Positions 44,328-55,856 are shown, counted from the first letter of the stretch. The stretch is DNA of 64,000 nucleotides from Ampelocalamus luodianensis (GCA_036346255.1 CM070617.1:24789080-24853079), one strand, 5' to 3'. Program-made: numbers and translations. Notes: generated by a model not told the origin, from the letters alone.

Positions 44328-44918
44328 GACATCGTCAAGTGATATTAAAAGCCTCAGAGTAATCACAGCGGTCAAAACCCCCTATTTGCCAGATGGAAGA
44401 TTTGACCTTGAAGCATACGATTCTTTGATAAACATGCAAATAGATGGTGGTGCCGATGGTATAATAGTTGGAGCAACTGCAGGAGAGGGTCACCTTATGA
44501 GCTGGGATGAACACATCATGCTCATTGGGCATACTGTGAACTGCTTTGGCACTAAAATTGAAGTGATAGGCAACACAGGAAGTAACTCAACTGGAGTTAT
44601 GTCTGTAGCTAGCAACCTTGTCCCTGGTCTCATGCACAATCTCATGTACGAAGGGGAGAATGTGGTGCTAAATGAGAAGCTATTGCCTCTGATGAAATGG
44701 TTATTTTGCCAACCAAATCCGATTGCCCTCAACACTGCCCTGTCTCAGCTCGGGTTGGTGAGGCCTGTTTTCATATTACCATATGTTCCTCTCTCTCTCT
44801 TGAAAAGAGGGTTGAGTTTGTCCGGATCGTTGAGGCCATTGGACGGGAGAACTTTGTAGGACAAAAAGAGGCGCGGGTTCTCGGTGATGGTGATTTTGTG
44901 TTGGTTAGTAGGTACTAA
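44328..44918 (+). pseudogene. DHDPS: Dihydrodipicolinate (4-hydroxy-tetrahydrodipicolinate) synthase pseudogene
   Basis: DHDPS condenses pyruvate with aspartate semialdehyde in plastidic lysine synthesis. From 44329 the frame reads SSSDIKSLRVITAVKTPYLP, DGRFDLEAYDSLINMQIDGG, WDEHIMLIGHTVNCFGTKIE and VIGNTGSNST. It then jumps directly to SVASNLVPGLMHNLMYEGEN and LLPLMKWLFCQPNPIALNTA, so about 110-130 residues of the barrel are missing in frame. The missing part holds the catalytic Tyr and the Schiff-base Lys (family knowledge). The usual GTTGE is ATAGE here. A length change in a CT run (44792-44801) shifts the frame; the C-terminus KRVEFVRIVEAIGRENFVGQ resumes in the next frame and ends VLVSRY at 44918. 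It cannot be an active synthase. Confidence 0.92.
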
Positions 44919-45680
44919 TAAGTGAGTTCTGCCCTGCGTGTCCAATGTATGCTGCTTAATAGTGTTAGTGTCGTAGTATGGTAATTTGCAGTTCTCCTTT
45001 CAGACACTTGGTGCCTTTTGTTCTTCTGGATTTACCTGTGTAATTGGAACCCATTTTGTTTCTTTGCACCATATAATGACAGGTCTGTTGATAATGAGCT
45101 AAGAGATATACAACATCCTTGTGGTCCGTGAGTGTTTACACATGCACAGCACCGACTCCTGGTTCTGCAGTTTTGTTTAATTGTTCAGACTGCTTTCTCC
45201 TCCTCGCCCTTGTCCGCTGAGTTGGTCTTGATGGTCCGGTCCATGAGTGTTTACACATGGACAACATGTTCCCTGGGACCGAGGCCGACGAAGCAGTGGA
45301 GATTAGGCCGCGGGCGGCGCCGGTGCTCCGGCGGAGTACAAAATTTGCTTATATACAGTTGTGATCCATTATGAAGTGTAAATGCAATATAACCTGGCAT
45401 TGTGCAAAGATACAACGTATATACATTCACATGGTCTAAACAAATTTAAGGGAAAAATCTATAATTTTTGTACAAATACATAGAAGAAAGACACAAATAT
45501 AATTGAATTATTACAACCAGGGGTAACATAGTCTATTTGCCTCCAATCCTCCTCATATGGTTTTGGAAGCCAACCTACCAGCCAAACGCTTTTAACAGAT
45601 AGCTCCAGATTCTCAGAGAAGTGGATTCTCAGAAAATCAAAAGTAGAATCTAAAAAATAAGAATCCGAAGCTTTACCTTA

Positions 45681-46803
45681 ATTTGTGTTGCACGGCTAGC
45701 TACCTCGAATCTGAAGACGAGCTAGCTCGCGAGCGTTGAGCCCCACCAACGTACGTCTTGTCTCCAGAAGACGGTGGTACTGATCAGAATTAAGTGCGCG
45801 CGCGCATGGGGGTAGCATGTTCACAGCGACGTCTACACGGTACGATCAATTCATGAGCTACTCCTGCCATGCATTAATTGGTTCTCGTGGTGGTGAGATG
45901 CACCAAAAAGGTGCCCATTAACAAACGCTGAGCTAGCTTCACAACAGTTCCCATTCCAACAAACTTGCTGTGTACTGCTCTATTTGTTCAAGACTATACG
46001 ATATTTTAGACATTGATACGATTTTCAATATGTTACTTTTTATCTAAATATGTTCATAAATTAATGTAAAATTATATTATAAAAAATATTTTTTATGATT
46101 AATCTAATGATACAGTTTTCATATGACTAGTATAAAAGAACTTTTTATATATTAAATAATTAAAGTTAAAAAAGTTGGATTGTATGTTTTCCCAAACGTT
46201 GTATGTTTCTAAACGAATAGAGTAATTTGTAGCGATGACAACATACAGATCTGTGGTTCCTTTTGAATGGACTAGTGCATTTTTTTTTTACTGGATTGGG
46301 CTAATTGGTTGCACGCATTTGCTTATGGATGTGTACGTTTTCCCAATAGCCAGGTGGTTTATTTGACGTGCCGCCGACTAGAATTGAGCTTTTAGAAAAG
46401 TGCTAACCTGAGAAGTCTTTGTGGCGTTAATACTGCTATACGCCTACATACTTTCTAATTTAGCTAGGTTGCTGGAGGATATCACAAGCCAAAGTATACC
46501 ATAATGATCTGTCTTCGTGGTGTTAATACTGCTATACTTCCTAGCTATCTAGTTTAGGTGAATACTGACTGCATAGTGTACTCACTGCATGTGACATAGA
46601 GGACAAATTCTTAATGTCCACCAAACTGATTACTAGCGTAAGATGGAGCCTACAGATAGGATGCGAAACGTAAATCCGAAGTTGTTCCAATCCGACGAAA
46701 CAAATGTGGGCGTCTGCAGTAATAGGCAGTACCATGCATGCATGGATATCACATATGTGTCCCTTATGCACACAAGTCCCATTCCAGGGGGGGCCTTGCT
46801 CTG
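45681..46803. other. Intergenic sequence, no gene recognised
   Basis: AT-rich (notably 46000-46200) with short frames on both strands. A short direct repeat is seen: GTGGCGTTAATACTGCTATACGC near 46421 and GTGGTGTTAATACTGCTATACTT near 46518. Nothing else stands out. Confidence 0.45.
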
Positions 46804-48086
46804 TGTAACAACCCATTTTCAATTTACGAACAGTAAATTCAGAGTTTCGTTTGTTTGCAAAAGCTTAACTCAAGTTTCTCTGAAAAGTTTCAAAGTTTGT
46901 GTTTAAGTTCAAAGTTTGTCGGATTTTAAAAGCCTAATTCAAAATTTCCTCAAAAGATTTCAAATCTCAGGATTTCAAATCCTCAATCTCTTTCAAAATT
47001 CTCTTGGGCTTGGCCCAGCCCATCCCCGCCCCTTCCTTATTCCCCTGGTCCATCCCAGCCCTAGCGCCGAGCCTTGCCCCTGGAGCACGCGCCAGAGCCG
47101 TCCCGTCCCGGTTCCCCTGCCTCCGCGCCTGTCTACCATCACTGCCACGTCAACGCGCACCAGAAGCTTGCCTCAGTCGCGTCATCTCGCTCGGTTTTCC
47201 GCCTGCCATCACCCTGTCCCGTCCACGATTCTCTCCCTCTCCCCCGGCTCCGCTGCCATTGCCGCCCTCGGCTCATACGCCGCCACCGAGTGCCCTCCAC
47301 GGCTCCTCTCCCTCCCCTTTCGGCTTTAAAGAAGCCCCTGCACCTCCCTCTTCCCCCTCCCCACGTTGGTTTTCCTATATCACCGAGAGCCACCGAGAAA
47401 AGCGCAACGCTCCTGTTTCAAGCCGCTGCGCCCCCATCGTCGTTTAGCCGCTCCGGTGAGCACCTCTCTGCCCCGCCGACGTCATGTTGTGTTCCGACCC
47501 TCAAGGAGCTCCTTCCCCCTCTCAATTTTCCTTTTGGCTATAGGATTTCGCTAGAGCCCCTTCTTCCCTACTTTCAGCCAGTTCAATGCTTTCCACCGCC
47601 GCGTCGCCTCTGATAACTCCCGCCCCAATCCCTTCCTCGTTGAGCATCTTGTCGCCATCACGGAGCTTCTCCAACTGTCACCAGCCCCCTTTTCCTCTTA
47701 GGTTGCCCCCACCGCAAAGGGAGCACCGCCACCACATTGGGACCTCGCTGCCGGCCTCCCTCCGCTCCTCCCCGTCGTCATCTTTGGCACCGGTATATCC
47801 CTCGTGCCCCATAGTTTCTTGTGCGCACGCTTTTTGGCCAAGGGTGCCGCCAGATTTTTGCCCGGTGTTTTCGCCCAAGAGCCGTCACCGCCAAACCTCG
47901 CCGCACCACCGCTCCGGTGCACCGCCGACTGACCTCTGGGTGCTCCATTTTTGGCTTAGCCCAGCGCCGCTGTGATTCCCTCCGCCGGCGACAAGCCTAG
48001 GGCCGGGAGCGCTCGGGACTCCCTCTGTGTGTCCGAAAACCATACAGCAGTTGTGTACGTCACTAACTCCACTGAATCCTGGTTTG

Positions 48087-48356
48087 TGTTAAGAAACCAG
48101 GCCTAGGACCGGGAGTCTTGGCCTAAGGTGGGCTCCTCATCCTAAACCCTAGTAAGGTCGTAGCCTATAAATAGTGGGTACTAGTCATTGTAAAGGTTGA
48201 TGGATTGATGAAGGAATAAAGAGAAGCAAGAAGCCCCCTACATCTCTAAATTCAATCTATTATTATATTCTTGTGTTCTTACATTATTCTTACGATTCTG
48301 AGTTTGTCTATGAAGTAATCGCTCGGACTGGACTCCCCAGCGACGGTTCCTCAACA
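48087..48356 (+). repeat. 5' LTR of copia E
   Basis: TATA box in GTAGCCTATAAATAGTGGG near 48162-48178. Followed by CGTTATCAGCACA, the primer-site-like segment seen also in copia D. Confidence 0.93.
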
Positions 48357-50430
48357 CGTTATCAGCACAATCAACTCTCTTCGGATCGAAAGGTAACCGT
48401 CGTAGCATGACACTCGTAGATTGAATCGTATTTTCTAGATTGCTTTCAATTCTACAAATTTTGCTTTCTAGATTGGTTTTCTACAGTGCAAATCCGCTTT
48501 AATCTACCACGAGCCAACTTGAAGTCGCCGGCACAATGTCGATCGGTAGATTGTATGAAAAAGTGGATGTCGATTGTACCGTAGATTGAAAGTTGCAAAT
48601 CCGTTCTAACATACCGCAAGCAGACTTGAAGTCGCCGGCCAAACCGATCGGTGGTTGCATGAAAGAACAGATGATGATTGCACAATTCTTGCATAAATAG
48701 CAAAAGAAAAACGATGTGCGGGTGCCGTGCCACCACACCGCCTGCATGTGGCTGCACCGGCCTGAAACCTGCCTGGCCTGAACGCCGCCTGCACGCGACG
48801 CCGCCACACGTGAGCGCGCCATCGTTGACCCCGCACAGCCATGCCACCATCGGCCTCCACACAGGCACAGCGTCGGTGGCATCCCGTGCAAAGCCTCGTT
48901 GTGCGCCGTTGATACATGCATGCTGCTGTGTTTGCTGAGACAAGGAAATGTTGATGCATCCATGCACTAATAAAAGGAAATGTTGGGTTGCATCCATGCA
49001 CTAATAAAAGGAAACGTTGTTTGGCTGCTTCATGCGTCAAACAGAAACCAAGGAGGAAAGGACACATGAAAATAGGAGATGGTTTTCTGATTGTACGTGT
49101 GAGAGAAATCCACGCGTGGAGGCATGCATGGATGCATCTCGAGCCTGCGCCGGCTGTCGGCCTGAAGCCGCGCTGCCCTATGCGAGCGCCACATGTGTAT
49201 GCGTCGGTCGTCGGCCTGAAGCCGCGCCGCCGCGTTACTCCATGTGCGTGCCGACCGTCCGAAGCCGCACCACGCGCACCCGCGCCATCACACCGCCAGT
49301 ACGCGGCCGTGCCGCCGCACAGGAGCGCCGCCTCCAGCCTGAAGCCACTCGCCGTTGCACCGCACCTCCCCGGCCCACTTGCGCCAGTAGCGCACCGCCT
49401 CTTCGCGCCGCCGGTTCTTGGGGCCATCCCGCGCCATGCCCGTCTTCCCCGACCTACAGCCGCCTCACACTGCGCCTGCATGCGGCCGCCTCGCACCACA
49501 CCAGCCTGGCCCAATGGCCCTCGCGCCCGATGCGCAGCTCCCACCGCCGATGGCCTTAGAGACGCCGCCGGAGGCCTTGAAGCCACGCCGCATGGCCTTG
49601 GAGCCGCCATGCCACATGTCCTTGAAGCCATGCCCGCATGGCCTTGGAGCCACTGCCGCCGCATGGCCTTGGAGCTGCCGCCGCATGGCGCCGCCCCATC
49701 CACGCCACCGCACAGCGTTACCCCTACCACTGGCTCCCCCACGCGCTTGCAGCGTCGAATGCCGCCGCTCCCCGCCCATGGCCACCTACCCAGCCGCCAG
49801 TAGCCGGCCGCACCCCACAAGCTCCAAAGGGGCCGCCGCCACCTGAAGGCATGGGGGTAGGGAAACCCTACCCCACCCCCTTTTGACCGACCGAGAAAGG
49901 CCCAAATGGGCCAAAGCAAGAAGGCTGTCGGTTGGGCCCGCGTAGGCCAAGAAGGCCAGCCCATGAAGGCCAACCCAATCGGAAAAGAAATAGAAATCGA
50001 AAAAAAGGCCCTCGAAAATTCTAAAAATTGCACGAACATTTTCTCTGAATTGAAATTTCGCATTTCAACCCCTGGAAATTGCATAATTCGCCGAAAACTT
50101 ATTTTCCAGCAGAAAAGGGCCTTGAAAATTCAATTTTTGAATCAGTTTTTGCATTGGAAGCATGTTTAACTTTGTTATTGTTATTTGTATGCAATTTATT
50201 TATTGTATTTACTGTTTTGATTAGCTGTGATTGTTTATATTACTTTTAATCATTGAAATAGCAGTAAATCATGAAAATGCATAGAAAAATACGGGATCAC
50301 GAATCGGAAGTTCGAATAGTATTATGAGAATTTTGCAACCATTTTATGTAGATTACCAGCAGTAATCCTATGAACTCTTTGCATGAATATGAAGATGACT
50401 GGCATCACGAACTAGGAGTTCAAAAAACTG
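48357..50430. other. Long GC-rich leader of copia E
   Basis: About 2.1 kb between LTR and gag. 48680-49890 is GC-rich with internal repeats: CCTGAAGCCGCGC words, and CCGCATGGCCTTGGAGC repeated at about 49587-49690. It is open over long distances in several frames at once (271 codons on +, 492 codons on - at 50084-48606). No known domain is seen in any frame. Leader position and family match with copia D (31200-32290) argue for a non-coding or captured and decayed segment. Confidence 0.5.
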
Positions 50431-50459
50431 TCCCAGCATGGCCAGAATTTGTACCAGTC

Positions 50460-51000
50460 TTCAATTTTGTGGTAATGTAATCACAGATGAGCAGAAGATT
50501 GAGAAGACTCTCTCTACCTTTCACCCGAATGCGGTGCAATCCGCACGCAACTATCGTCAAGACGGCTACATAGAGTATGCAAAATTAATTGACATCATAC
50601 AAGTTGTGGAAGCTCAAGATGATGTTCTAAGGAAGAACTATATCTCACAGCCACCTAGTAGCAATGTTGGCTAGGAAGCCAATGCTAGCAGCTACAAGGC
50701 GATGAAGCCTCTCACGAAGAAGAGGGGCAAGAAGGGTAAAGTCGTGGGTCACACGTTATTGACGCTTTTCAGTCTAAGAAGAAGGGCAAATAACAGCATG
50801 TGGTACACCTCGCCATTGCAGGCATAGAGGGTCTACATCCATTAGCTGCACTTATAGATGTGGACATCCCAGTAGCAGCCCCCATCACCTCTCATTTGGA
50901 CATCGCAGCGGCCGCAGCCGTAGTTGCCCAAGAGGAGAAGATCGCCATAGAGAAGATTGAGGCAGAAGTTCCTGAATACTTCGCCGATTCGATCTAATGC
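50460..51000 (+). pseudogene. copia E gag remnant
   Basis: 50490-50674 reads EKTLSTFHPNAVQSARNYRQ, DGYIEYAKLIDIIQVVEAQD and DVLRKNYISQPPSSNVG, the same gag segment as in copia D but better preserved (TLSTF retained). A stop follows at 50672. 50675-50997 continues as Lys-rich and Ala-rich sequence in broken frames. Confidence 0.82.
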
Positions 51001-51229
51001 ACGCATTGAACTTGGTTTTTATAGTAACCTGCTGTTTGTAATTGAAACATAATTTTGAATTATTGAATAATGGTTGCAAGCTCTAGAAGAGCAAAGCATT
51101 AAATTCTTACGAGTGAGTCCAGCAAGACTTATTTTTCCATCTTTATAATAGCAAGTTATATTATGATATCTGAAGTATTTTATTTATATGTTGCTTACTT
51201 TCTACTACATATTAATGAAGTACATTATA

Positions 51230-51754
51230 TTAGAACACGTGTGGCGCCATATGGAGGAAGTGTGCTTAGTAGTTAGCGGCACAACGAATACCATCCTGAG
51301 AAAAACAGAGATTTTTCCAGTCGATCAGCAAGGATGCTGGTAGTCTTACGACAATCGCAGGCAGCGACACTTGTATAATAGGTTCAGGAAGGACCATAAT
51401 TATACGCTCAATGGGCACAACTTTGGTCATTGAAGAAAACTAGTTGTACCTAAATTGACTAGAACTCTCAAGGATATTTGCGCTAATGGTCTCCACGTAG
51501 AGATTGAAGAAGAGTATGGCAAAGAATACCTGCTCATGGCAAAGCATGAAGAAAATAGAAAAAAAATATATTAGAACGACTTCCTTCATTTGAAACTTGG
51601 CTATACTACACTAATATTAGGCACCTGCAGCCTATACTGCCCTGAAAACCGTATTTAGAAGCTCCAAACTTTTTTATCTCTAGTATGATAGATTAGGTCG
51701 TCTAGGTCTTAGGATAATGAGAGATATAATTGACAATTCACAGGGACATAATAT
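51230..51754 (+). pseudogene. copia E protease-integrase linker remnant
   Basis: Corresponds base for base, with scattered changes, to 33450-33955 of copia D (GTGTGGCGCC, CTCAAGGATATTTGCGCTAA, GGAAGTGTGCTTAG words). Only short frames remain. It stops where the next LTR is inserted. Confidence 0.7.
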
Positions 51755-52451
51755 TGTTGACGATCAAGACGTCGATCTTACGAAAAGAAAAGGAGAAAAT
51801 GATGTGGGAAATCTGGGAAGATAATGGGACTTCTCTTTTATTAGTATGAACTGGGATTTACAGGGGATGCCTTCTGACTAGATGGTGAACTACTCCTGTT
51901 TACACTAAGAGCACTACTTATTATCTTACAATGCTAGACTTAAAACACGAATCTAAAGTCTATGCTTCAGTCTGATGCCCGTGTCCCTTTGCTCCGTCCA
52001 TGCTCCATCTTTAAATAGCCATTGAAGAGGTGGCAGTTACTTCTGGAGAAGACGTCTGATGTGAAGTGTCGCGACTGGTCGGAGTTAAATGACGGTTGAT
52101 GGAGAGTCAACCGTTCGGCGGTTGCATGTTTATGAGATACTTAACCGTATGGTGGTTGTTCATCAGTGTTTCAGGATAAGAAACATCGTGTGGTATAGAA
52201 TATGCACGTGTTCCATTCATCACACGGTAGAGAATATACCTGGAATCAGTTCCAAATATCAGTTCATACCTTTTACGAGCAGTTCTCCTGGTCGGGAGCT
52301 TGGCACAGGCCTTCGTCCGACCAGGGTACCCACTGTGTAACCTCTGGAATCTCTACGACCAATGAGGTCGTGCACCTCAGGGGTTACGACCATGAAGACG
52401 TATGGTTTGTTATGTATTAAAAATAATACATACATGTTTTAATCCTCGTCA
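51755..52451 (-). mobile_element. Solo LTR inside copia E, - orientation
   Basis: On the + strand it starts TGTTGACGATCAAG and ends AATCCTCGTCA. Read on the - strand that is TGACGAGGATT...CGTCAACA, with TG...CA ends. It is non-coding, about 697 bp, and absent from copia D. Flanks are AATAT and AATAA. About 290 bp of integrase sequence present in copia D (roughly 33950-34235) is missing here, so a deletion accompanied or followed the insertion. Confidence 0.6.
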
Positions 52452-53080
52452 AATAATTAACAGTAGAAATATTTTCCCTGATCATCATATGAAGTCCATC
52501 AGAATGGATAACGCCGGAGAATTTACTTCAAAGCCATTTGATGATTATTGCATGAAAATGAGAATTAAAAGTTGAGCATTCCGTACCACATGTCCACACC
52601 CATAATGGACTAGCAGATCTTTGAAAAATTATAATTTACCAACTACATGTTAGGGACTCGCAGCAGCTCTCATCAATTTTAGACCGTCGGCCTATAACAT
52701 TCATCCACCTATGCAACTAGCGCAAGGGTCAGCACCGAAAACTTCTCATCTTCGAAGGTTTGGTTACAAGGTTTATATACATATACTACCACCGCAGCGA
52801 ATTGCAATAGGCCTTCTCCGAAAGTCTGGGATATACGTTGGTTATGAGACAACATCCATAATCAAGTGTTTGGACCCTATTACTGGAGATTTGCATAATG
52901 CCCTATTTGCTGATAGTGTATTAGATGAGGTAAATTTCCCGTCATTGGGGGGAGAAAATCAACTCTTGATGAAAATATCGGGAAATCACGTGGCAAGCCA
53001 CGAAAAGTCCAAAAGACAATTGAAGTCTAGAAGACAAGAGAAGTCCCAAAGACAATTGAAGTCTCGAAAATAATTGAGAT
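52452..53080 (+). pseudogene. copia E integrase C-terminal remnant
   Basis: Core remnants at 52490-52640 (broken). The open frame 52711-53073 reads MQLAQGSAPKTSHLRRFGYK, VYIHILPPQRIAIGLLRKSG, IYVGYETTSIIKCLDPITGD, LHNALFADSVLDEVNFPSLG, the copia integrase C-terminal domain with its conserved YVGY and the DEVNFP motif. It ends in the hexapeptide repeats. Confidence 0.88.
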
Positions 53081-53172
53081 CTATGCATATGATCCGCGCA
53101 CTAGTAAAGCAAATAAAGAAAACTAGAAGACAAGAGAAGTCCAGAAGATAATTGAAGTCCAGAAGATAATTA
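53005..53172 (+). repeat. 18-base repeats after the copia E integrase
   Basis: Units such as AGTCTAGAAGACAAGAGA and AGTCCAGAAGATAATTGA are repeated about seven times. They are partly in frame with the integrase and encode K-S-R-R-Q-L/E units (EKSKRQLKSRRQEKSQRQLK). Shared with copia D. Confidence 0.85.
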
Positions 53173-53619
53173 ATTTGTAAACATTAGCGAATCAACTGCC
53201 AGACCACTTTAGTGATTTGAAGAGCGTGACCAAGTCGCATTTGCCTGCAAGCAATGCATCGGAGAGGGTTGAAATACCAATGAAGGTATCCCTAATCCCG
53301 TCCTAAGGTCTCTGAAAGGACAAGAACTCCGGTCCCTCAAATCCAAAGTAACCTGGGACGCTTAGTGAAAAAAGGATAAGAAGGACTTGACACAGCCGAT
53401 CACCGAAATTCCCTAGAACCAGAAGGGGAGCCAGTTGAGACCTAACACCGATATGGAACCTTCAGAAAAGGCATACTAGAATCGAACATCCCCATGAAGG
53501 GAGACATCAGCATGGATGTGTGTGCACACATCGGAGCTGAAAAACTAAAGGGACTTGCCCTGCAATTGGAAGTAGCGGTGAGCAAGTCAAAGCATTAGAA
53601 GGATCGCCCCTTGAAGAAG

Positions 53620-55300
53620 TAGCTATAAACTTTGTGACCTCAGGAGAATCTTTGAATATGACAACAGCCAATGTTGACATTTATTTTGCAAAGAAAATTG
53701 TCACAATCATCGATCTTGATCTAGAGCCAGCATCACTCGCTGAATGTAAGAAGAGATCAGATTGAGAAGATTGGAAGAAGGCAATAGAATCTGAATTATT
53801 CTCTTTGAATAAAAGAGAGGTGTTTAGGCCTGTAAGTCACACGCCTCCCCATGTGCACCCTGTGGAGCACGAGTGGGTATTTGTTCGAAAGAGAAATAAA
53901 AAGAAACGAGGCTTGTTGCACAAGGTTTCACTGAACGTCCAGAAGATGATTATGAAGAAACCTATTCCCCGGTCATGGGCAAAACTCCCTTTAGATATTT
54001 ATATCAATGGCAGTGAACTTGAAGTTAGAAGTGAAATTGATGAATAGGGTACCAGCATACCTTTATGAAATATTGGATTCAGATATTTATATGAAGATAC
54101 CTGAATATATCCCTGTCCTGAACCAAGACAGAGCAAATACAAATCTGTACAACGTGAAACTCAGAAAGTCATTGTACGAAGTTAAGCAATCAGGCAGGAT
54201 GTGGTATAATCGCTTGAAACGACTTTCTATGCAAGAAAGGCTATACGAACAATGAGAATAATACCTGTGTATTTATACAACGATCCCAGGATGGATTTTG
54301 TATAATCTCAGTGTATGGAAATGATCTGAATATCATCGGAACCCTGAAGGATATTAAGAAAGCAAGCTCTTACCTAGAGTCGGAGTTCGAAATGAAAGAT
54401 TTGGATAAAACCAAATATTGCTTAGGCTTGCAGCTTAAGCATGTCCCTGAAGGAATATTAGTACATCAGTCAACCTACACTCAGAAAGTGTTGAAAAGGT
54501 TCGGCTTTGAAAAGGCATACTCTTCGAAAGTGCCAATGGTCGGGTGATCCTTGCAGCAAGACAAGGACACATACAGACCTAGACAAGAGGGAGAGGAAGT
54601 CATGGGACCGGAATTCCCATACTTGAGCGCAGTAGTAGCACTCATATATTTAGCAAACTGTACTAAATCGGACATTGCATTTGTCGTGAACCTATTAGTA
54701 AGGTATAGTACAGAACCTACCAAAGGCATTGACAGGGAATGAAGGACATCTTCCGATACCTCCAAGGAAGCAAAGAATTTGGTCTGTTCCACAGAAAGAA
54801 CCAAGACCTTTATATGACTGCCTATGCAGATGACGGGTACCTGTAGGACCCGCATCCAGCCAAATCGCAAACATGTTATGAACTCCTATGTGGTGGAACT
54901 GCAATTTTATGGAAATCATCTAACCAGAGTCTTGTATCGACTTCGACAAACCACTCGAAAATAATAGCATTTTACGAGGCCTCACGAGAATGTGCTTGGC
55001 TTCGGCGGATGATTCACCACATCCAGTAATCGTGTGGATTGAATACCATGCAAACCCCTACTATTATCTATGAAGATAATGCAGCTTGTGTTGCACAAGT
55101 GCAGATGGGTTTTGTGAAGAATCCTCTCACAAAGCATATCAACCCCAAGTTCTTCTATGCTCATGAATTGTAAAAGATGGATGAAATTAAAGTATTGCAT
55201 ACTAAGTCGTGTGAAAATCTTGCAGATTTGTTCACTAAGTCACTTCCAGCGTCTAGCTTTGAAAGATGCATCTGTGGAATTGGAATGATGCGACTTAGAT
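53620..55300 (+). pseudogene. copia E reverse transcriptase and RNase H remnant
   Basis: The RT start is at 53770-53950 (WKKAIESELFSLNKREVFRP, HEWVFVRKRNKKK); ARLVAQGFTERPEDDYEETY is readable in another frame. Then MKIPEYIPVLNQDRANTNLY and KLRKSLYEVKQSGRMWYNRL lead to a stop at 54253-54255. The polymerase box at 54311-54330 reads VYGNDLNIIG instead of VYVDDLNIIG. EFEMKDLDKTKYCLGLQLKH and VLKRFGFEKAYSSKVPMV follow, then EFPYLSAVVALIYLANCTKS DIAF. RNase H remnants lie at 54980-55290 in broken frame. The expected stretch between LVAQGF... and DIYMKIP is shortened. Confidence 0.9.
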
Positions 55301-55576
55301 AAGTGCAGAATTCAGAGGGAGAATCTTCATAAAATCATTACTAAAGCTTAATCATGAAGATCGAGTACCCAAAGAATAAATCCAGGAGATTAAATAAAAT
55401 TGGGTGGATTGTACTCTTTTTCTCTTGACGAGTTTTTCTAAAGTTTCTCGGTTAAGGTTTTTAACGAGGCAATTCGTGTAGCACAGCAGAACGTGTTTCA
55501 TGTACTTTTTCTTCAAATTTTCCCTACTGGGTTTTTGTGGAGCTTTGACGAGACATGAACATGTCAGATGAGTGCC

Positions 55577-55586
55577 CAAGGGAGAG
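55577..55586 (+). other. Polypurine tract of copia E
   Basis: AAGGGAGAG precedes the TGTTAAG start of the 3' LTR. Confidence 0.8.
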
Positions 55587-55856
55587 TGTTAAGAAACCGA
55601 ACCCAGGACCGGGAGTCCTGGCCCAAGGTGGGTTCCTCATCCTAAACCATAGCAGGGTCATAGCCTATAAATAGGGGGTACTAGTCATTGTAAAGGCTCA
55701 TGAATTGATGAAGGAATAAAGAGAAGCAAGAAGCCCCCTACATCTCTGTGTTCATTCTATTATTCTGTTCTTGTGTTCTTGCATTGTTCTTACGATTCTG
55801 AGTTTGTCTACGAGGTAATCGCTCAGACTGGACTCGCGAGCGACGGTTCCTCAACA
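55587..55856 (+). repeat. 3' LTR of copia E
   Basis: 270 bp, TGTTAAGAAACCGAACCC...GGTTCCTCAACA, followed by GTTTG. Differs from the 5' copy at roughly one base in thirteen by eye. Confidence 0.93.

Larger units (their letters stand above)
43224..45677. mobile_element. PIF/Harbinger-like non-autonomous element with captured DHDPS sequence
   Basis: The left end is GGTCCTGTTTGGTAC at 43224, preceded by TTA (43221-43223). The right end is GCTTTACC at 45677, followed by TTA (45678-45680); a 3-bp TTA duplication is the PIF/Harbinger hallmark. The right-end 160 bases (45520-45677) are the inverted counterpart of the left end of a second such element (60627-60790), sharing words such as ATCTGTTAAAAG(T/C)GTTTGGCTGG. 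The right terminus lacks the CCTGTTTGGT part, so it is slightly truncated. There is no transposase. The interior carries a GC-rich block, an intron-like stretch and a DHDPS coding segment. Confidence 0.75.
48087..55856 (+). mobile_element. Ty1/copia retrotransposon E, target duplication GTTTG
   Basis: LTRs of 270 bp each (48087-48356, 55587-55856) run TGTTAAGAAACC...TCCTCAACA. GTTTG flanks both sides (48082-48086, 55857-55861), so the insertion is complete. The interior has a long GC-rich leader, then gag, integrase, RT and RNase H remnants on the + strand, in copia order. It is closely related to copia D (same TATA segment, leader words, gag, 18-base repeats and RT lesions). It contains a further LTR (51755-52451). 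Confidence 0.95.

Noticed and set aside
46916..47975. Pro/Ser-rich + strand frames as a host gene
   Set aside because: They lie in the GC-rich part of the giant LTR, are open in all three frames in turn and lack domains.
48606..50084. 492-codon frame on the - strand taken as a gene
   Set aside because: It lies in the GC-rich leader of copia E, overlaps other long frames, has no known domain and is Gly/Ala/Arg-rich as expected from composition. Kept as an observation only.
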